Source: Hyposmocoma kahamanoa
Lineage: Eukaryota; Arthropoda; Insecta; Lepidoptera; Cosmopterigidae
Direction of reading: 5' to 3'
Assembly (NCBI RefSeq): GCF_003589595.1
Contig: NW_020653945.1
Span: 1,629,457 to 1,693,456 of the forward strand
DNA: 64,000 nt
In this document: positions 52,503 to 63,104 of the stretch, one piece after another
Layout of the letters: every line of letters begins with the position of its first letter
Position numbering within the stretch: position 1 is the stretch's first letter
Made by a program: the position numbers and the translations under genes
Notes under the pieces: model-generated
The model's input: the letters and a program-made list of their open reading frames with translations, nothing else
The model's database searches: none
Told to the model about the DNA's origin: nothing

Positions 52503-52637
52503 AACTGTCAACCGTGGCCATGAACCCTGTAAAGGGCCCGAAACGTCGGTTCGTTTGAAAAAACAAATATACGCGATTTAAATCCGGAAAAATAGTTTCA
52601 TTTCCTATGTGTAACAATCGCGAAAACCTAAGAACTC
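52503..52637 (+). mobile_element. Solo Penelope-like terminal repeat with 13-bp target duplication
   Basis: The 135-bp insertion lies between two copies of AATATGAAAACTC (52490-52502, 52638-52650). Starts in AACTGTCAACCGTGGCC, contains CCCTGTAAAGGGCCCGAAAC and ends CGAAAACCTAAGAACTC. Opposite orientation to 21082-21229. Confidence 0.85.
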
Positions 52638-52789
52638 AATATGAAAACTCGTTTCAATTATAATAATAAGTCCGAATCGTTTACGTTACTTAAAGTACGA
52701 CAATAATCGATACAAGTTCTAATTAAATTCGTTACGCTAACAAGATGACAAATTAAAACCAATAAAGTAAAGATTACTTTTATGTAAAA

Positions 52790-53070
52790 AAAAACAACTT
52801 CAAAAATAGTGGAATTACATAATATTTGTCAAGTTTTATTGAAATCAGTTACCGGAAAGTGCGTGAAACCAGATTCATCCCCTAGATTTCCACCCTTAGA
52901 AGAGGAATATTTTTTTAAATTTTAAATGGGACCAATCTCTTTTCAACAAAAAAAGAATCTTCAAATTCGGTTCAAAAAATAAATGCCGGAGTTATAGCGT
53001 AACATAGATATACGTACATACAAAGAAAAATACAGTCGAACCTACTACTTTTTTTGAAGTCGGTTAAATA
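52790..53070 (-). mobile_element. MITE E4
   Basis: Right end TTTTTTTGAAGTCGGTTAAA (53049-53068). Internal GTTACCGGAAAGTGCGTGAA and ATGCCGGAGTTATAGCGTAA as in E3. Left end ACAACTTCAAAAATAG is mutated. Confidence 0.6.
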
Positions 53071-53139
53071 GTAAGGGCTAGTGTAAACCGGCAGACGAGA
53101 AGGCAGAGGAAATTAAATTTATCAATGAATATTTTATAC

Positions 53140-53730
53140 TATCATCATCATCATATACAGCCTGGCTTCACCCACTGCTGGGTGACTTCACCCACTCCAA
53201 GTTTCTGTGCCACTCCCCACAATCCCGTGCCAATCTCATCCAGGTTCGCCCCCCAATTCCTGCGATGTCATCCGCCCATCTCGCCGCTCGACGCCCGACG
53301 TTCCTGTATCCAGTCCTTGGACGCCACTCAGTTATCGCCTTACTCCATCTGTCATCTTGTCTCCGTATCAGGTGCCCTGCCCAGCTTCACTTTAGCTTCG
53401 TGATGCGGTTCCCCACGTCTTTTACCTTAGTTCAACTTCGGATTTGGACATTGGGAACATGCGGTCTATAAGCTTGATACCGAGCATGGCACGCTCCATG
53501 GCTCTCTATGCAACTCTCATCCTATGCACAGCCTCCTGCGTGAGCGTCCATGTCTCGGCACCGTAAGTCATAGTAGGCAGAACACACTGATTATATAAAC
53601 GGGTCTTCAGACATACACTATACATGTTGAAATAAGGTATAAATTTCAATGCTCTGAGACAAACTTCGGGACATCGCGGCGCATTTCTCTGTACGGCATC
53701 GAAGAGCATGTATCTCTCCCCCATCTACAC
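53140..53730 (-). pseudogene. RTE-like LINE, C-terminal third
   Basis: From right to left on the minus strand: a frame with KTRLYNQCVLPTMTYGAETW (to about 53530), MERAMLGIKLIDRM, an internal deletion near 53410, then an uninterrupted frame 53396-53175 reading SWAGHLIRRQDDRWSKAI, EWRPRTGYRNVGRRAARW and ADDIAGIGG, WMRLARD. YG-A-E-T-W, A-M-L-G and the H-x-x-R...WRPR.G...GRR..RW.DD chain are standard RTE C-terminal motifs. No catalytic core. Confidence 0.85.
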
Positions 53731-53904
53731 GGCTTTGAACTGCACGTTCTTTTGCATTATAAATCCAAACTGAAAAAACATACCTGTACAATAGTTCACA
53801 AGTCACTTGTACCACAAAAAACGCATACCGCATACAGACGCACATCGAATACTGCAAAAATACGTGATGTCCTATGCCGTGAAAACCGAAGTTCAGAGGA
53901 TATA

Positions 53905-54177
53905 CTGTAAACGTTAGAACCACTGAAACGGAATATTATCATATTTATCCAAGTACACCAAAAATTTCATTAGTGCTTTTTAAGTGCAGGATTTGCGGTG
54001 TATTACTGCATTTTATTTGAGATGTTTTTGTTGGTAGCACGGAGGGTATTTATTTAGCAATGCAGAATAATATTTTTTATTTATAAAACCTTGTATTTAA
54101 ACTGAATGCTTTTCTAATTTGCGAAACCAAATAGCGGCCATTTTGCGGTAGGAGGAGCGCATCGCGTGAGCGGATAA
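53905..54177 (-). mobile_element. Element M, partial inverted copy
   Basis: About 93 percent identical to the complement of 11325-11600, ending GCATCGCGTGAGCGGATAAG. The other terminus is missing. Confidence 0.65.
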
Positions 54178-54363
54178 GTTGCTCCGATCCCAAAGCAAGT
54201 AACTGAAGCACTTGTGTTATGGAAATCGGAAACAACTATGGTACCACGAACACCGAGACCCGAGATAATATAGAAAAGTTTTTCTACATGGCCGGGGATC
54301 GAATCTCAGATATGGCGACGTTTTGAGAATCGGTGTGCAAAGTACTCGACCACAGAGGCCGTC
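54178..54363 (-). mobile_element. tRNA-derived SINE, second family, copy 2
   Basis: Minus-strand head GCCTCTGTGGTCGAGTAC, ATATCTGAGATTCGATCCCC (B box), then TCTCGGGTCTCGGTGTTCGT and GATTTCCATAACACAAG. Abuts element M directly. Confidence 0.65.
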
Positions 54364-54369
54364 AAGCCT

Positions 54370-54490
54370 GTATAAAGGGTTCAAAACGTTTTTGAAACAA
54401 AATTGAAAAAACAAATACACGCGATTTACATCCGAAAAATGGTTCCATTTCCCATATGCAGAAAACGCGAAAACCTACGAACTCCATGTG
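54370..54490 (+). repeat. Penelope-like terminal repeat, diverged
   Basis: CCTGTATAAAGGGTTCAAAA, ACAAATACACGCGATTTACA, GGTTCCATTTCCCAT, CGCGAAAACCTACGAACTCC. Confidence 0.65.
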
Positions 54491-54561
54491 TATATTTCTG
54501 AGTATGGCCGTAATAGAGACGTTAAGCGAAATACCCTTGTCGCTTATTTAATCAGGAATTA

Positions 54562-55077
54562 TAATTATTAATACAAAGATCGAACACTCAGAAAAAATTC
54601 CTTCGATCCGGTCGGATTCGAACCGACGTCTTCTTGCATACCGTGCCAGACGCTATACCAACTAAGCCACGGAACGAACCAACGGACCTCACGAATTTTT
54701 CTATGTGCTTGCGTCGTGTCTTTGTACTTGGTCTTTCAACGACTTTTTAGTCGTAGCGCCATCTATGAGAAATCTATGACAGATTTATCACCCAGTTAGT
54801 ACCTTTACAGCTACCAGTCCTGGCGAGAGATGTCGCTATTCACTGTATTAATAAAATTTTAATGAATTGATATTCAATTATTTTTTGTGAAATTACTCCA
54901 CTAGTTTGTTATAATTATTAATACAAAGATCAAACACTCAGAAAAAACACTCAGGATCGAAAAGGAATTTTTTCTGAGTGTTTTTTCTGAGTGTTCGATC
55001 TTTGTATTAATAATTATAACAAACTAGTGGAGTAATTTCACAAAAAATAATTGAATATCAATTCAATAAAAATTTAA
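54562..55077 (-). mobile_element. Family T tRNA-like retroelement, head-to-head inverted insertion
   Basis: Perfect 14-bp target duplication TTAATCAGGAATTA (54548-54561, 55078-55091). Content: a minus-oriented unit with terminal repeat (54562-54954), a 19-bp spacer with part of the GATCGAAGGAATTTTT tail, then a plus-oriented terminal fragment (54974-55077). The tRNA-like part is at about 54598-54670 on the minus strand. One duplication around both orientations means a single insertion event, e.g. twin priming or a folded template. Confidence 0.88.
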
Positions 55078-55082
55078 TTAAT
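54846..55082. repeat. 109-bp-arm hairpin
   Basis: 54846-54954 and 54974-55082 are reverse complements at about 95 percent, separated by 19 bp. Both arms are family T terminal sequence. Confidence 0.85.
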
Positions 55083-55091
55083 CAGGAATTA

Positions 55092-56775
55092 CTTGATAAT
55101 TGACTGATTCACCTTTCGTTAAGCCAGACGATTGCAATTAATTCGTTTATCTACTTTTCACAGTAGTTAGTTCGATAGTACAAAAGATTAAACAGTTTAA
55201 AGCGGATTTTAAACGTTACGCAGCGCTTACATCATTACTTTCCAAGACACTTACGCAAATAGCTCATCTTGTCCATGCGCGCTGGTTTATAAGCATTGAC
55301 AGTCAACTTCTCGCACTATTTTTATATGACAACCCTGCCAACGACCATCATGTCATAGGATCACGTCAGGTGACTGGTTCAACTGAACAGATTCAAACTA
55401 CACCAGCAGCGCCACCCTCTGCGACCTTACCCAGATTGAACTGTCAAACTGATGTAACATTTGTAAACAAAGCCACCATGATCGAGGCTACAGTACCGGC
55501 ACGCTATGATGGCCGTTTTGACAGATTACAATAGTGAAGTCAAATCTCAATTCATTATCGAAAAAAAATATAACCAAATGCGAGTCGCATCTATAAGTTT
55601 TTAGATTTGTAACTAGTATTGCAAGGACTAGCTGATTAAAAAGATTTAATAAAACGAAATTAATAATGTTTCCTTAATATATCGTCAATTCGAAGCTGAT
55701 TTGTTGTGCTGGACAGCGATTCTATAATCTAGTGACTATCGACTATTAGATTTCACTTTTGAAAATTTCGAATTTCGAAAAATAAATGCCAAGTCGACTC
55801 ATTCGTAAATTTATTGTCGATTCGCTCTGGGCCTTTTTGGAGGGAAAAGTGTCGTTTTTATGTTGACTTTCAATTATTTTGTGAAATCTAGTTTAAAGTG
55901 GAATAGGATAGTGCTATTGTGCCTTAATCGAAGATTAAAATGCGAATAATTTCGCGACGAATCTCGAACTAAAATACCCGTATCGGCCCGTTCTAACGAA
56001 TCCCGAGTCAATCCAAGCACGCCGCCTCAAATCGCCTATCCTCTTTGTGGCGGCCATATGTACAGAAACATAACTAAACGGAGACATGGCTCAAAGGACT
56101 TGGATACAAGCCAAAATTATTAATAAACAAAAATCAATTAGCTCATCAACGCAGTTATGAATTAATACGAAACTTGATGAGCGGACTCTAGTTACTATAG
56201 TTACTGTAATTCAGAAATAGCATAGTATTTCGTTTCTCTAATGATTAGATAACAGCACGTAATAATGTCAGTTAAGAATTATCCTTTCGTAAAGCACATA
56301 ACATAAATAATACACCGAATTCTGTAACATTATGTGTGAAGTAATAACTGTTTCCGACATTTAAATTGTTAATATTAATTACTATCTCATTACACCATGA
56401 CATTAAATTGTAATTTTTAAATAGTAATATTGTGACTAGCAGAATAGAGACTTAATTATAAACATCCATTCTTCTACACCGCCGTGTCACTGTACCCAGT
56501 ATCCAGGCCCGATCAATTGAGTCTATATTCCGAATTGACCCTTTGTGTGTCTGTACATACAACCTAAATACCTAAGCAATTATTCTATTACGTAATTGCC
56601 TTTGTCAATTGACGGAGTTGCTTATACAAGAATTTTATGTATTACTTTGATATCTCCATTATAAAATTATAATAACAAGTGCCCAATGTATCAGTTAATT
56701 TAATAGCAGTTTCGTTTCATTTTTCTGCACTTTATTCGCATGTTAACACGGCACAGTTTAGTTTACTTTTCAGTA
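55092..56775. other. No confident feature
   Basis: A mixed segment at 55260-55530 (CCAGCAGCGCCACCCTCTGC, then AACAAAGCCACCATGATCGA opening an 18-codon frame) looks like 5' untranslated or repeat sequence; the rest is AT-rich. Confidence 0.3.
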
Positions 56776-56929
56776 AATATGTAGCAGGAGAGCTCCTTGT
56801 AAAAGATTTTTTCGTCCAGGGAAGTACTGCCACCTTACCTGTTTCTGCCGCCAAGCAGTTAATGTCAGCATCACTGTGTTCCTCAACTCTTACGTACGTA
56901 CCTCAAATCTTTGCGATTTATAGTGTAGC

Positions 56930-57226
56930 CTTAGAATAATAACACATAGAAACCTAGTCCGCACACGCTAAGTGAGGCAAATTGAAGCGCTCCCAATGGG
57001 CCTACACGAGCGGGCAGGCCGTCAGTGCTCAAGGTCAACTTGCACCGCGAACAGATCAAGAAATTTAGCTAAAAATGACGAAATGTGCGTTAAATGAGTG
57101 TAAAAATACGTCAGACAAACACTAAAACCGAAAATTAACCTACTACTAAAACAGAATTTGATTTTTGCCTCACTTGTGACAGTTCGTTTGATATGAAACT
57201 ATCATTCTATGCGTTATTATTCTAAG
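56930..57226 (+). mobile_element. P-superfamily-like MITE, family PM-B, copy 2 (297 bp)
   Basis: Ends CTTAGAATAATAACACATAG and complement CTTAGAATAATAACGCATAG. Flanks AGTGTAGC and AGTGAGCT agree as an 8-bp duplication with one indel. Shares GTGAGGCAAATTGAAGCGC and CACGAGCGGGC with copy 1; 75 bp shorter. Confidence 0.8.
57075..57125 (+). pseudogene. Truncated THAP first exon in PM-B copy 2
   Basis: MTKCALNECKNTSDKH then a stop: the same 16 residues as at 28295 with two substitutions, the F-H part being lost in an internal deletion. Confidence 0.6.
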
Positions 57227-57290
57227 AGTGAGCTTACCCTCAGGCGAATGAATAAATGAATTAATGAATTGTTCGTCCCGTCACTTGATA

Positions 57291-58036
57291 CTTTAAAAAA
57301 AATCTTCGTGACATGAGAAAAAACTTACTATTAAAATAAAATAAAATATGTTAATCTTAATAATTAATAGGAATTGCTTTAAAACCGTATGTCTGCAAAA
57401 TGTAGACACCCTTTTCACGCCAATATCGGAGAAATATGAGGCCGGTTTTATTATGCATACTTGTACCAGATTTTGTAAACCACATTTTAGGCAAATAAAT
57501 ATCATTATCATTATCCAATTCTGCAATAAATGTTTTGTTCCACCCCTTGGTACCTTTTACGACACTCGCTAGACGCGGTATCTATGTCTAGTTGATCTCA
57601 GACTCCACGGAACGTCGTCGGTCGTGTAATGTTCACGACTCGCAATTTGCTGTACACTCATCCTTACTATCTATACCATTTTGCGCCTAACTACGGTGGC
57701 CGTAGCGTGGCATGCAACGTGTGATTTATAAACCCTTGATAAACCTCCCCGCGACATATTTATCTCAGTTGATAAAGCTTTAGAATCGATAAGACGCACT
57801 ACAGTCATTAGTCTTACATTTATTAGGTAATGAACTCTTGTTATACGTTTTGAAGAACAAGGATAACGATATAAAATTGCTTATATATCTGTATTTGTTG
57901 TTTAATCATCGCAGCGAAAACGACGAAAGAAAATATGTATATATACACATATCAATTTGTTTGTTTTTATTATTCCCTTTTAATATATAAATAATATTCT
58001 TTAATCATCAATACTCAATTTTTACGTTGATAAAAT
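57291..58036. other. No recognisable feature
   Basis: A 77-codon minus-strand frame (57293-57526) and an overlapping plus-strand frame have no motif I know. Confidence 0.3.
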
Positions 58037-58250
58037 TTGGGGGCCTACCATAATCTTTCCAACAACAATCTTATTTCAATGTAAGCTCGAAGTAAGCTTG
58101 TCTACCAAGAAATGTATTATTGCTAAAATGACTGAAAGAACGAATGATTTCCCAATATTGTCTATTCCTTACTAAAAATAGGAAAGAAATAACGCTATAT
58201 GAACTATATAATGCCATCTCTTTCTTTCTTGATGTTCCGAATCGTGTTAT
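58037..58250 (+). repeat. Repeat family K, copy 1
   Basis: About 85 percent identical to 60548-60780: GGCCTACCATAATCTTT, AACAATCTTATTTCAATGTA, GAACGAATGATTTCC, AAATAACGCTATATGAACT. Confidence 0.7.
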
Positions 58251-59155
58251 CGTAGTACAATATCAAAGTACTTAAGAGGGAGCATGCCAAAAAAGTTTCG
58301 ACGTTGGCTCCGCCCAAATTTGTGAAACAAATATATGCCTGAAGTTCGCGTGACATGCGACAGGAGATGTTGAATTTTGCGCATTAAAAGTACCAAATTC
58401 GTTTTAGCGGAATAACTCTAAAACTAAAGGGATTTAAAAAAATCCGTAGTGACAGTTCTCGATCATGCATAAATATAATTTAATTATCTAATTTTTGTCC
58501 TAATAACCTGTAGCATTTCGAGGATGAATCGAGAAAATGTGAAAATTAGAGGTCATTTCGTGATTTTTATCTATCGAGGAAACTTTATTGTTTTATGTTT
58601 CTGATTAGTGTCTATGCTTGAATATATCGTGTGGTTACTCATACAATATTTTATTTTTAACTTTAAAGTGGATACACCCCTCTAAAATCAAATGGAAGAT
58701 TAAGAATTTTTCGTCTTAATGCTATTTACATTCAGAGAATTTTAACTGTCAAAAAAAGAAAAGTATGTTTTAATGAAATCTATTAAAATTTCGTTGTTTT
58801 CAATTATTATTCCGCATTTTCATGAAGAAAAATAAATAAAACTAGCTGAGTCTTAATAGTCACGTTGTGAATTCGGAACTATAGTCTAGTGTCAACTGTT
58901 AGTTTCGCCAAAGAGCATATAGATGGCGTTGTCATAATTTTACGACATAAACATCGCGTATTTTTATTTTATGAGAAATTATTTCCTATGTGCTATTAAA
59001 TAAAAAATAAACAAATTATTGAAGACGTATACGTAAATAAATAAGTTCAACTTAACTTTTAACCATTAGAAATCAATATTAAAACAATAAAACTGAAAAG
59101 AATATTGTTTCCATTGCATCCGTGTAACTATTTTAAGATTGCTAAATTTGACATA
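58251..59155. other. No recognisable feature
   Basis: AT-rich, no repeat or frame recognised. Confidence 0.35.
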
Positions 59156-59159
59156 AGAG

Positions 59160-59315
59160 CAATATTACTTTAATGTCAAAGTCGCGTCATGGTACGAACT
59201 GAGTGAATAAATAGTCACAAAGCTGCCAATAAAACATCATGGTTTTAACATTACAAATAAGCTTACTTTAAGCGCGTTATGATACGAAATGTCAATGTGA
59301 GTTAAAGTAATATTG
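59160..59315. mobile_element. Small MITE candidate (156 bp)
   Basis: Perfect 14-bp inverted ends CAATATTACTTTAA (59160-59173) and complement (59302-59315). The inner halves also mirror partially (CGCGTCATGGTACGAA versus TTCGTATCATAACGCG). No second copy or target duplication identified. Confidence 0.45.
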
Positions 59316-59334
59316 TTTTAAAAGATTTTTTTCA

Positions 59335-59600
59335 GAAATCAGACATCAGAAATCAGAAACATTTATTGTATGAATTGTTAAAATACAGGTGTTACTTACA
59401 AGTGATTAGATCTACAATTCTTACCCAAATCAGGCGTACAATGTCTTAAAATTACAATTCAATTAAAATTTATTACAACTTGAATGTCAAATTAAAATTA
59501 TAACTAAGTGAGTTATACAATTGTCAAATATTTGATGTCTTTATATAAAATTCGTTAAGATTGTAAAAAACATTGTCAATTAACCATTTTTTTATTGTAG
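59335..59600 (-). repeat. LINE 3' untranslated region with (CAGAAATCAGA)n tail
   Basis: CAGAAATCAGACATCAGAAA then CATTTATTGTATGAATTG; the layout is a reversed LINE end, with no coding tail recognisable. Confidence 0.5.
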
Positions 59601-60111
59601 ATTGTGGTTTATTGTAGAGTATAGATTGTGGTATTGATAAAATTATTGTAATATTATAATAGCTTTATCGCGGCAGCGGCGTGCTACAGGGGCTGACATA
59701 ATCTATATCAGTAGTTAAGTAATATCTCTATCCACAAATAATTGATTTGCCTTACTCATTACGCTGAAATGAACAATTAAAGTATAAAATTAAATGCAAA
59801 TATCTTAGCCAACGTAATCGAAATTCTTAGCGAAATGGAGTTATTAACATATCAAACAGCGAACCGAGATCTACAACCCCCTATTGTAAGTGGTTTTTCA
59901 ATATCTTAGTTAGTTTCAGTTTTATTGGCAAAATTAACGTAAAAATAATCTTTAGATGTCAATATTCTCAAAAGTTACCAAAATACAAATGCGTTAGTTA
60001 TGAAGGCAGAAATTAACAACGCTTGATAAGGTGTGTGTGTATGTCCTAGCCGGTTTCAGCTACAGCGACTGCTATTGTTTAGAATTAGGGCTACGGTTGT
60101 TTGATCTTTCA
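59601..60111. other. No recognisable feature
   Basis: AT-rich spacer. Confidence 0.35.
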
Positions 60112-60415
60112 AAGTCAAAGACAAAGATTATTTATTCCATAGGTAAAATAAATTTACACTTGAAAACGTCACATTTAAGCTACTGCTCGTTCACTACGCT
60201 GACCTCCCTGAGAAGAACGAGCAAGAAACTCTAGGGATTGCTCTTTTCAAATAAACTTAAATGCTATGGAATACACTTTGAATCAAATTTGTGTGGATTC
60301 TGGAGCCATGTCGTCTTTCCATACATCTTTATCTAACACGTAGTCTTCAATTATGTAATATGATTTTTCGATCAAAATATTTTTAATGTAGTTTTTAAAC
60401 TTAGGAAATGATATT
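60112..60415 (-). pseudogene. LINE-D 3' end, near-identical to 14659-15030
   Basis: About 99 percent identical over some 300 bp, from GTCAAAGACAAAGATTATTT. The minus-strand frame keeps FPKFKNYIKNILIEKSYYI and EDYVLDKDVWKDD. 5' truncation is at about 60415 instead of 15040. Confidence 0.8.
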
Positions 60416-60547
60416 TTAGATATTAGATAGCTACAGTAGCCAATCTTAGTGGTAAATGTTCGCAAACAGTGGCGACACGTAAGGACACCGTCAACATAGT
60501 AATAAAAGATGGCTGCAGATGTCTTAACCTTGAGAGCATCACGCCCC

Positions 60548-60780
60548 CCTTGGGGCTTACCATAACCTTTTCAAAAACAATCTTATTTCAATGTAAGCAT
60601 AAAGCAAGCTTATTGCAATATAACTCATTTTCGTACCATGACAAACCTATCAACCAAGTAATGTATTATTGCTAAAGTGACTGTAAGAACGAATGATTTC
60701 CTAATATTGCCTATTCCTTTCTAAAAGAGGAAAGAAATAACGCTATATGAACTGTATAATGCCGTCTCTTTCTTTTTTTA
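60548..60780 (+). repeat. Repeat family K, copy 2
   Basis: See copy 1. Overlaps the 3' end of the LINE fragment below. Confidence 0.7.
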
Positions 60781-60941
60781 TGTTTTTGGCCTTGCTTTCG
60801 TTTGCCATTCCGAAGTTCAGAAAAGAAGATACGCTTAGCAACTCTCCATTCAGACATGCGCGAGACGTGTCCACACCAACGTAGCTGACGCCGCATTAAA
60901 TATCCTTCAATATCGAAGACATTATACAGGTTCAAGAGCAC
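60711..60941 (-). pseudogene. LINE C terminus
   Basis: [57 protein letters not shown]-x-R-M followed by EL-x-x-G-K-R-x-x-G is a LINE tail type distinct from the RTE ones above. Confidence 0.7.
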
Positions 60942-61032
60942 GTCAAGCTTGACACTTAAGATTTAAATCCAACTCTATGCCGCTTGCGATAAGAACGGTC
61001 TAAAGTACAAAGTGTCAAGCTTGACGTGCTCT
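60935..61032. repeat. Perfect 23-bp inverted repeat, 52-bp loop
   Basis: 60935-60957 and 61010-61032 are exact reverse complements. Each arm contains the palindrome GTCAAGCTTGAC. 98 bp in total, between two LINE fragments. Confidence 0.85.
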
Positions 61033-61104
61033 TTACTGTACTTTACAAGGAAACCTAAAATGAAAAATATAATCAAATCTTGCAAAGAAGAAATCTGAAA
61101 ATCA

Positions 61105-62400
61105 TCATATCAGCCAGAAGACTGCTGAATATAGGTCTCCCCCATCGGGCGCGGCGTGCATCCATCGGTTACCCGTCGCCCTTACCAGGTTATCTGTCCA
61201 TCTAGTAGAGGACGGTTCCACTGAACACCTTCCGGTTCGTGGTCTCCATTCGAGAACCTTTCTGCCCCAACGGCCGTCAGTTCTACGAGCTATGTGCCCT
61301 GCCCACTGCCACTTCAACTTGCTAATCCCTTGAGCTTTGTCAGTGATTTTCGTTCTTCTACAGATCTTCTCATTTCTGATTCGATTACCGAGAGAAATGC
61401 CGAGCATTGCTCGCTCCGTAGCTCCTTAAGTGACTTTGAGCTTTTTTTATGAGGCCCATAGTAAGTGACCACGTCTCAAAGCCGTAGGTCATCGCTGGCA
61501 ACACGCACTGTTCGAAAACTTTTATTTTTCAAGGACTGCGGTATTGCGGACGAGAAGACGTCTCGGAGCTTCCCAAAAGCTGCCCAACCGAGTCGAATTC
61601 GACAATTGACCTCTTTGTCGAAGTTGGCTCTGCCTAATTTCGGTTTATCCAAGGTAAACATACTCGTCAACAACTTAGAGAGTAGAGGTTCCCACTGTTA
61701 TATGGAGGGAACGACATGGACATTCGATATAAGTTTCGTCTTGTCCATATTCAGTTTTAGACCCACCTACTGAAGAACTCTATTCAGATCACCGAGCATG
61801 GTGCCAAGCTCTTCCATGACCACGAAATCGTCAGCAAATCGAAGGTGAGTGATATACTCGCTATTGATGTCGATGCCGAGTCCTTTCTAGTCCAGTAACT
61901 TGAAGGCCTCTCCCACTGCAATGGTGAACAGTTTCGGAGACAGTCTCCGTGTCGCACTCCTCTTTGCAATTGGATAGGCCTTGTGCACTGGTCCCGGAGT
62001 CGAACTAACGTAGTGACGTTTCTGTACAACCATTTCAATATTTCGATATATCGATAGTCAATGTGGCACCGTTGTAGAGACTATAGCACCTCCCAAAGCC
62101 CGATCGATTCAAAGGCTTTTCTTCTCATAGTCCACAAACGCTAAGCACAATGGCAGGTTATATGTACTCTTTGGTCTTCTGTATAATCTGCCGCAGCGTG
62201 TGGATGTGATCTATGGTACTGAAGCCGTTTTGGAAACCAACTTGTTCGGGGGGCTGGAAGTCATCGAATCTGCGCGTGATACGCTTCGTGTTGACTCGTG
62301 AAAACAGCTTACAAACGTGACTTAGAAGCGAGATGGGCCTGTAGTTCTTCAGTCGGGTGTTATCTCCCTTTTCGAAGAAGAGTATCACCACGCTTCTGGT
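61105..62400 (-). pseudogene. RTE-like LINE reverse transcriptase, about 1.3 kb
   Basis: Largest RT remnant in the window. Minus-strand order: NYRPISLLSHVCKLFSRV (62158-62391), FVDYEK at about 62130 followed by a frameshift where A-F-E-S should be, RGVRHGD at about 61950, RFADDFVVMEEL with catalytic FADD at 61827-61838, TDKAQGISKLKWQWAGHIAR, EWRPRTGRCSVEPSSTRW-TDNL (61105-61407). These are RT motifs 2, A, B and C and the C-terminal tail. Several frameshifts, no complete ORF; endonuclease part missing. Confidence 0.88.
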
Positions 62401-62439
62401 GTAGAACCTCCGAGCAAAACTGAACGGCTTTCAGAAGCT

Positions 62440-62560
62440 CGGATCCTCGCACAAATGAAATCATCAAAATCGGTTCTCAAAGGTGAGCAATCGCGTGACA
62501 TACATACAAGAATTATAAAGTCGAATTGAGCACCTCCTCCTTTTTTTTCAAGTCGGTTAA
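62440..62560 (-). repeat. AACCGACTTC-family MITE, fragment E6
   Basis: AAATCATCAAAATCGGTTCT and GAGCACCTCCTCCTTTTTTT then CAAGTCGGTTAAA: one end of the MITE, inserted at the 5' truncation point of the RT fragment. Confidence 0.6.
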
Positions 62561-62764
62561 ATATAAAAAAATAACATCGTGACACATTTAACACACAATG
62601 TAATCAAAATAAAGTTGTCCGCTTTGTGATTTTTCTTTTAGTGATGTATTCATTTATTTAATTAGAAGTATTTTTGAGTGTGTCATTGTGTGTTTTAGAA
62701 AAAAAAAAACAGTGTAATAAACATTTTATTATTATTGACATACTATTATTATTAACGTTTATTA

Positions 62765-63060
62765 GCAGTCGAGCTCCTTCTGAAAGAGCTCGTCCAGGGT
62801 AGTACTGCCACCTTACCTATTTCAGCCGCCAAACAGTAAAGTGAGCTTTACTGCGTTCCGGTTTTGAAGGTTAAGGGTGCTGGTGAAATTACCGGCACAT
62901 GGAACTTATCAACTTGTCTCAAGAGGAAGGTCTCAGTGACAGTGACCCTCAGATCTTTGCAATTTAAAGCTCTGAGTGGCACTGCAACTGCTATACAGGT
63001 GTGTCGCTTACCAACAGGCATACGACTTGTTCGTCACGTCTCTTGGTCTCATAAAAAAAT
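62765..63060 (-). repeat. Repeat family B, full copy
   Basis: AGTCGAGCTCCTTCTGAAAG, GCCACCTTACCTATTTCAGC, GGGTGCTGGTGAAATTACC, GACCCTCAGATCTTTG, AGAGTGGCACTGCAACTGC-like, GACTTGTTCGTCACGTC. Confidence 0.7.
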
Positions 63061-63104
63061 TATTTCGAATCTAGAATCAAATATATATATTTATTATGTT
63101 TTTT

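Larger units (their letters stand above)
56780..57290 (-). repeat. Repeat family B copy split by PM-B
   Basis: 56780-56929 (GAGCTCCTTGTAAAAGATTT, TACTGCCACCTTACC) and 57227-57290 (GCTTACCCTCAGGCG, TTGTTCGTCCCGTCACTTG) are the two halves. Confidence 0.6.
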
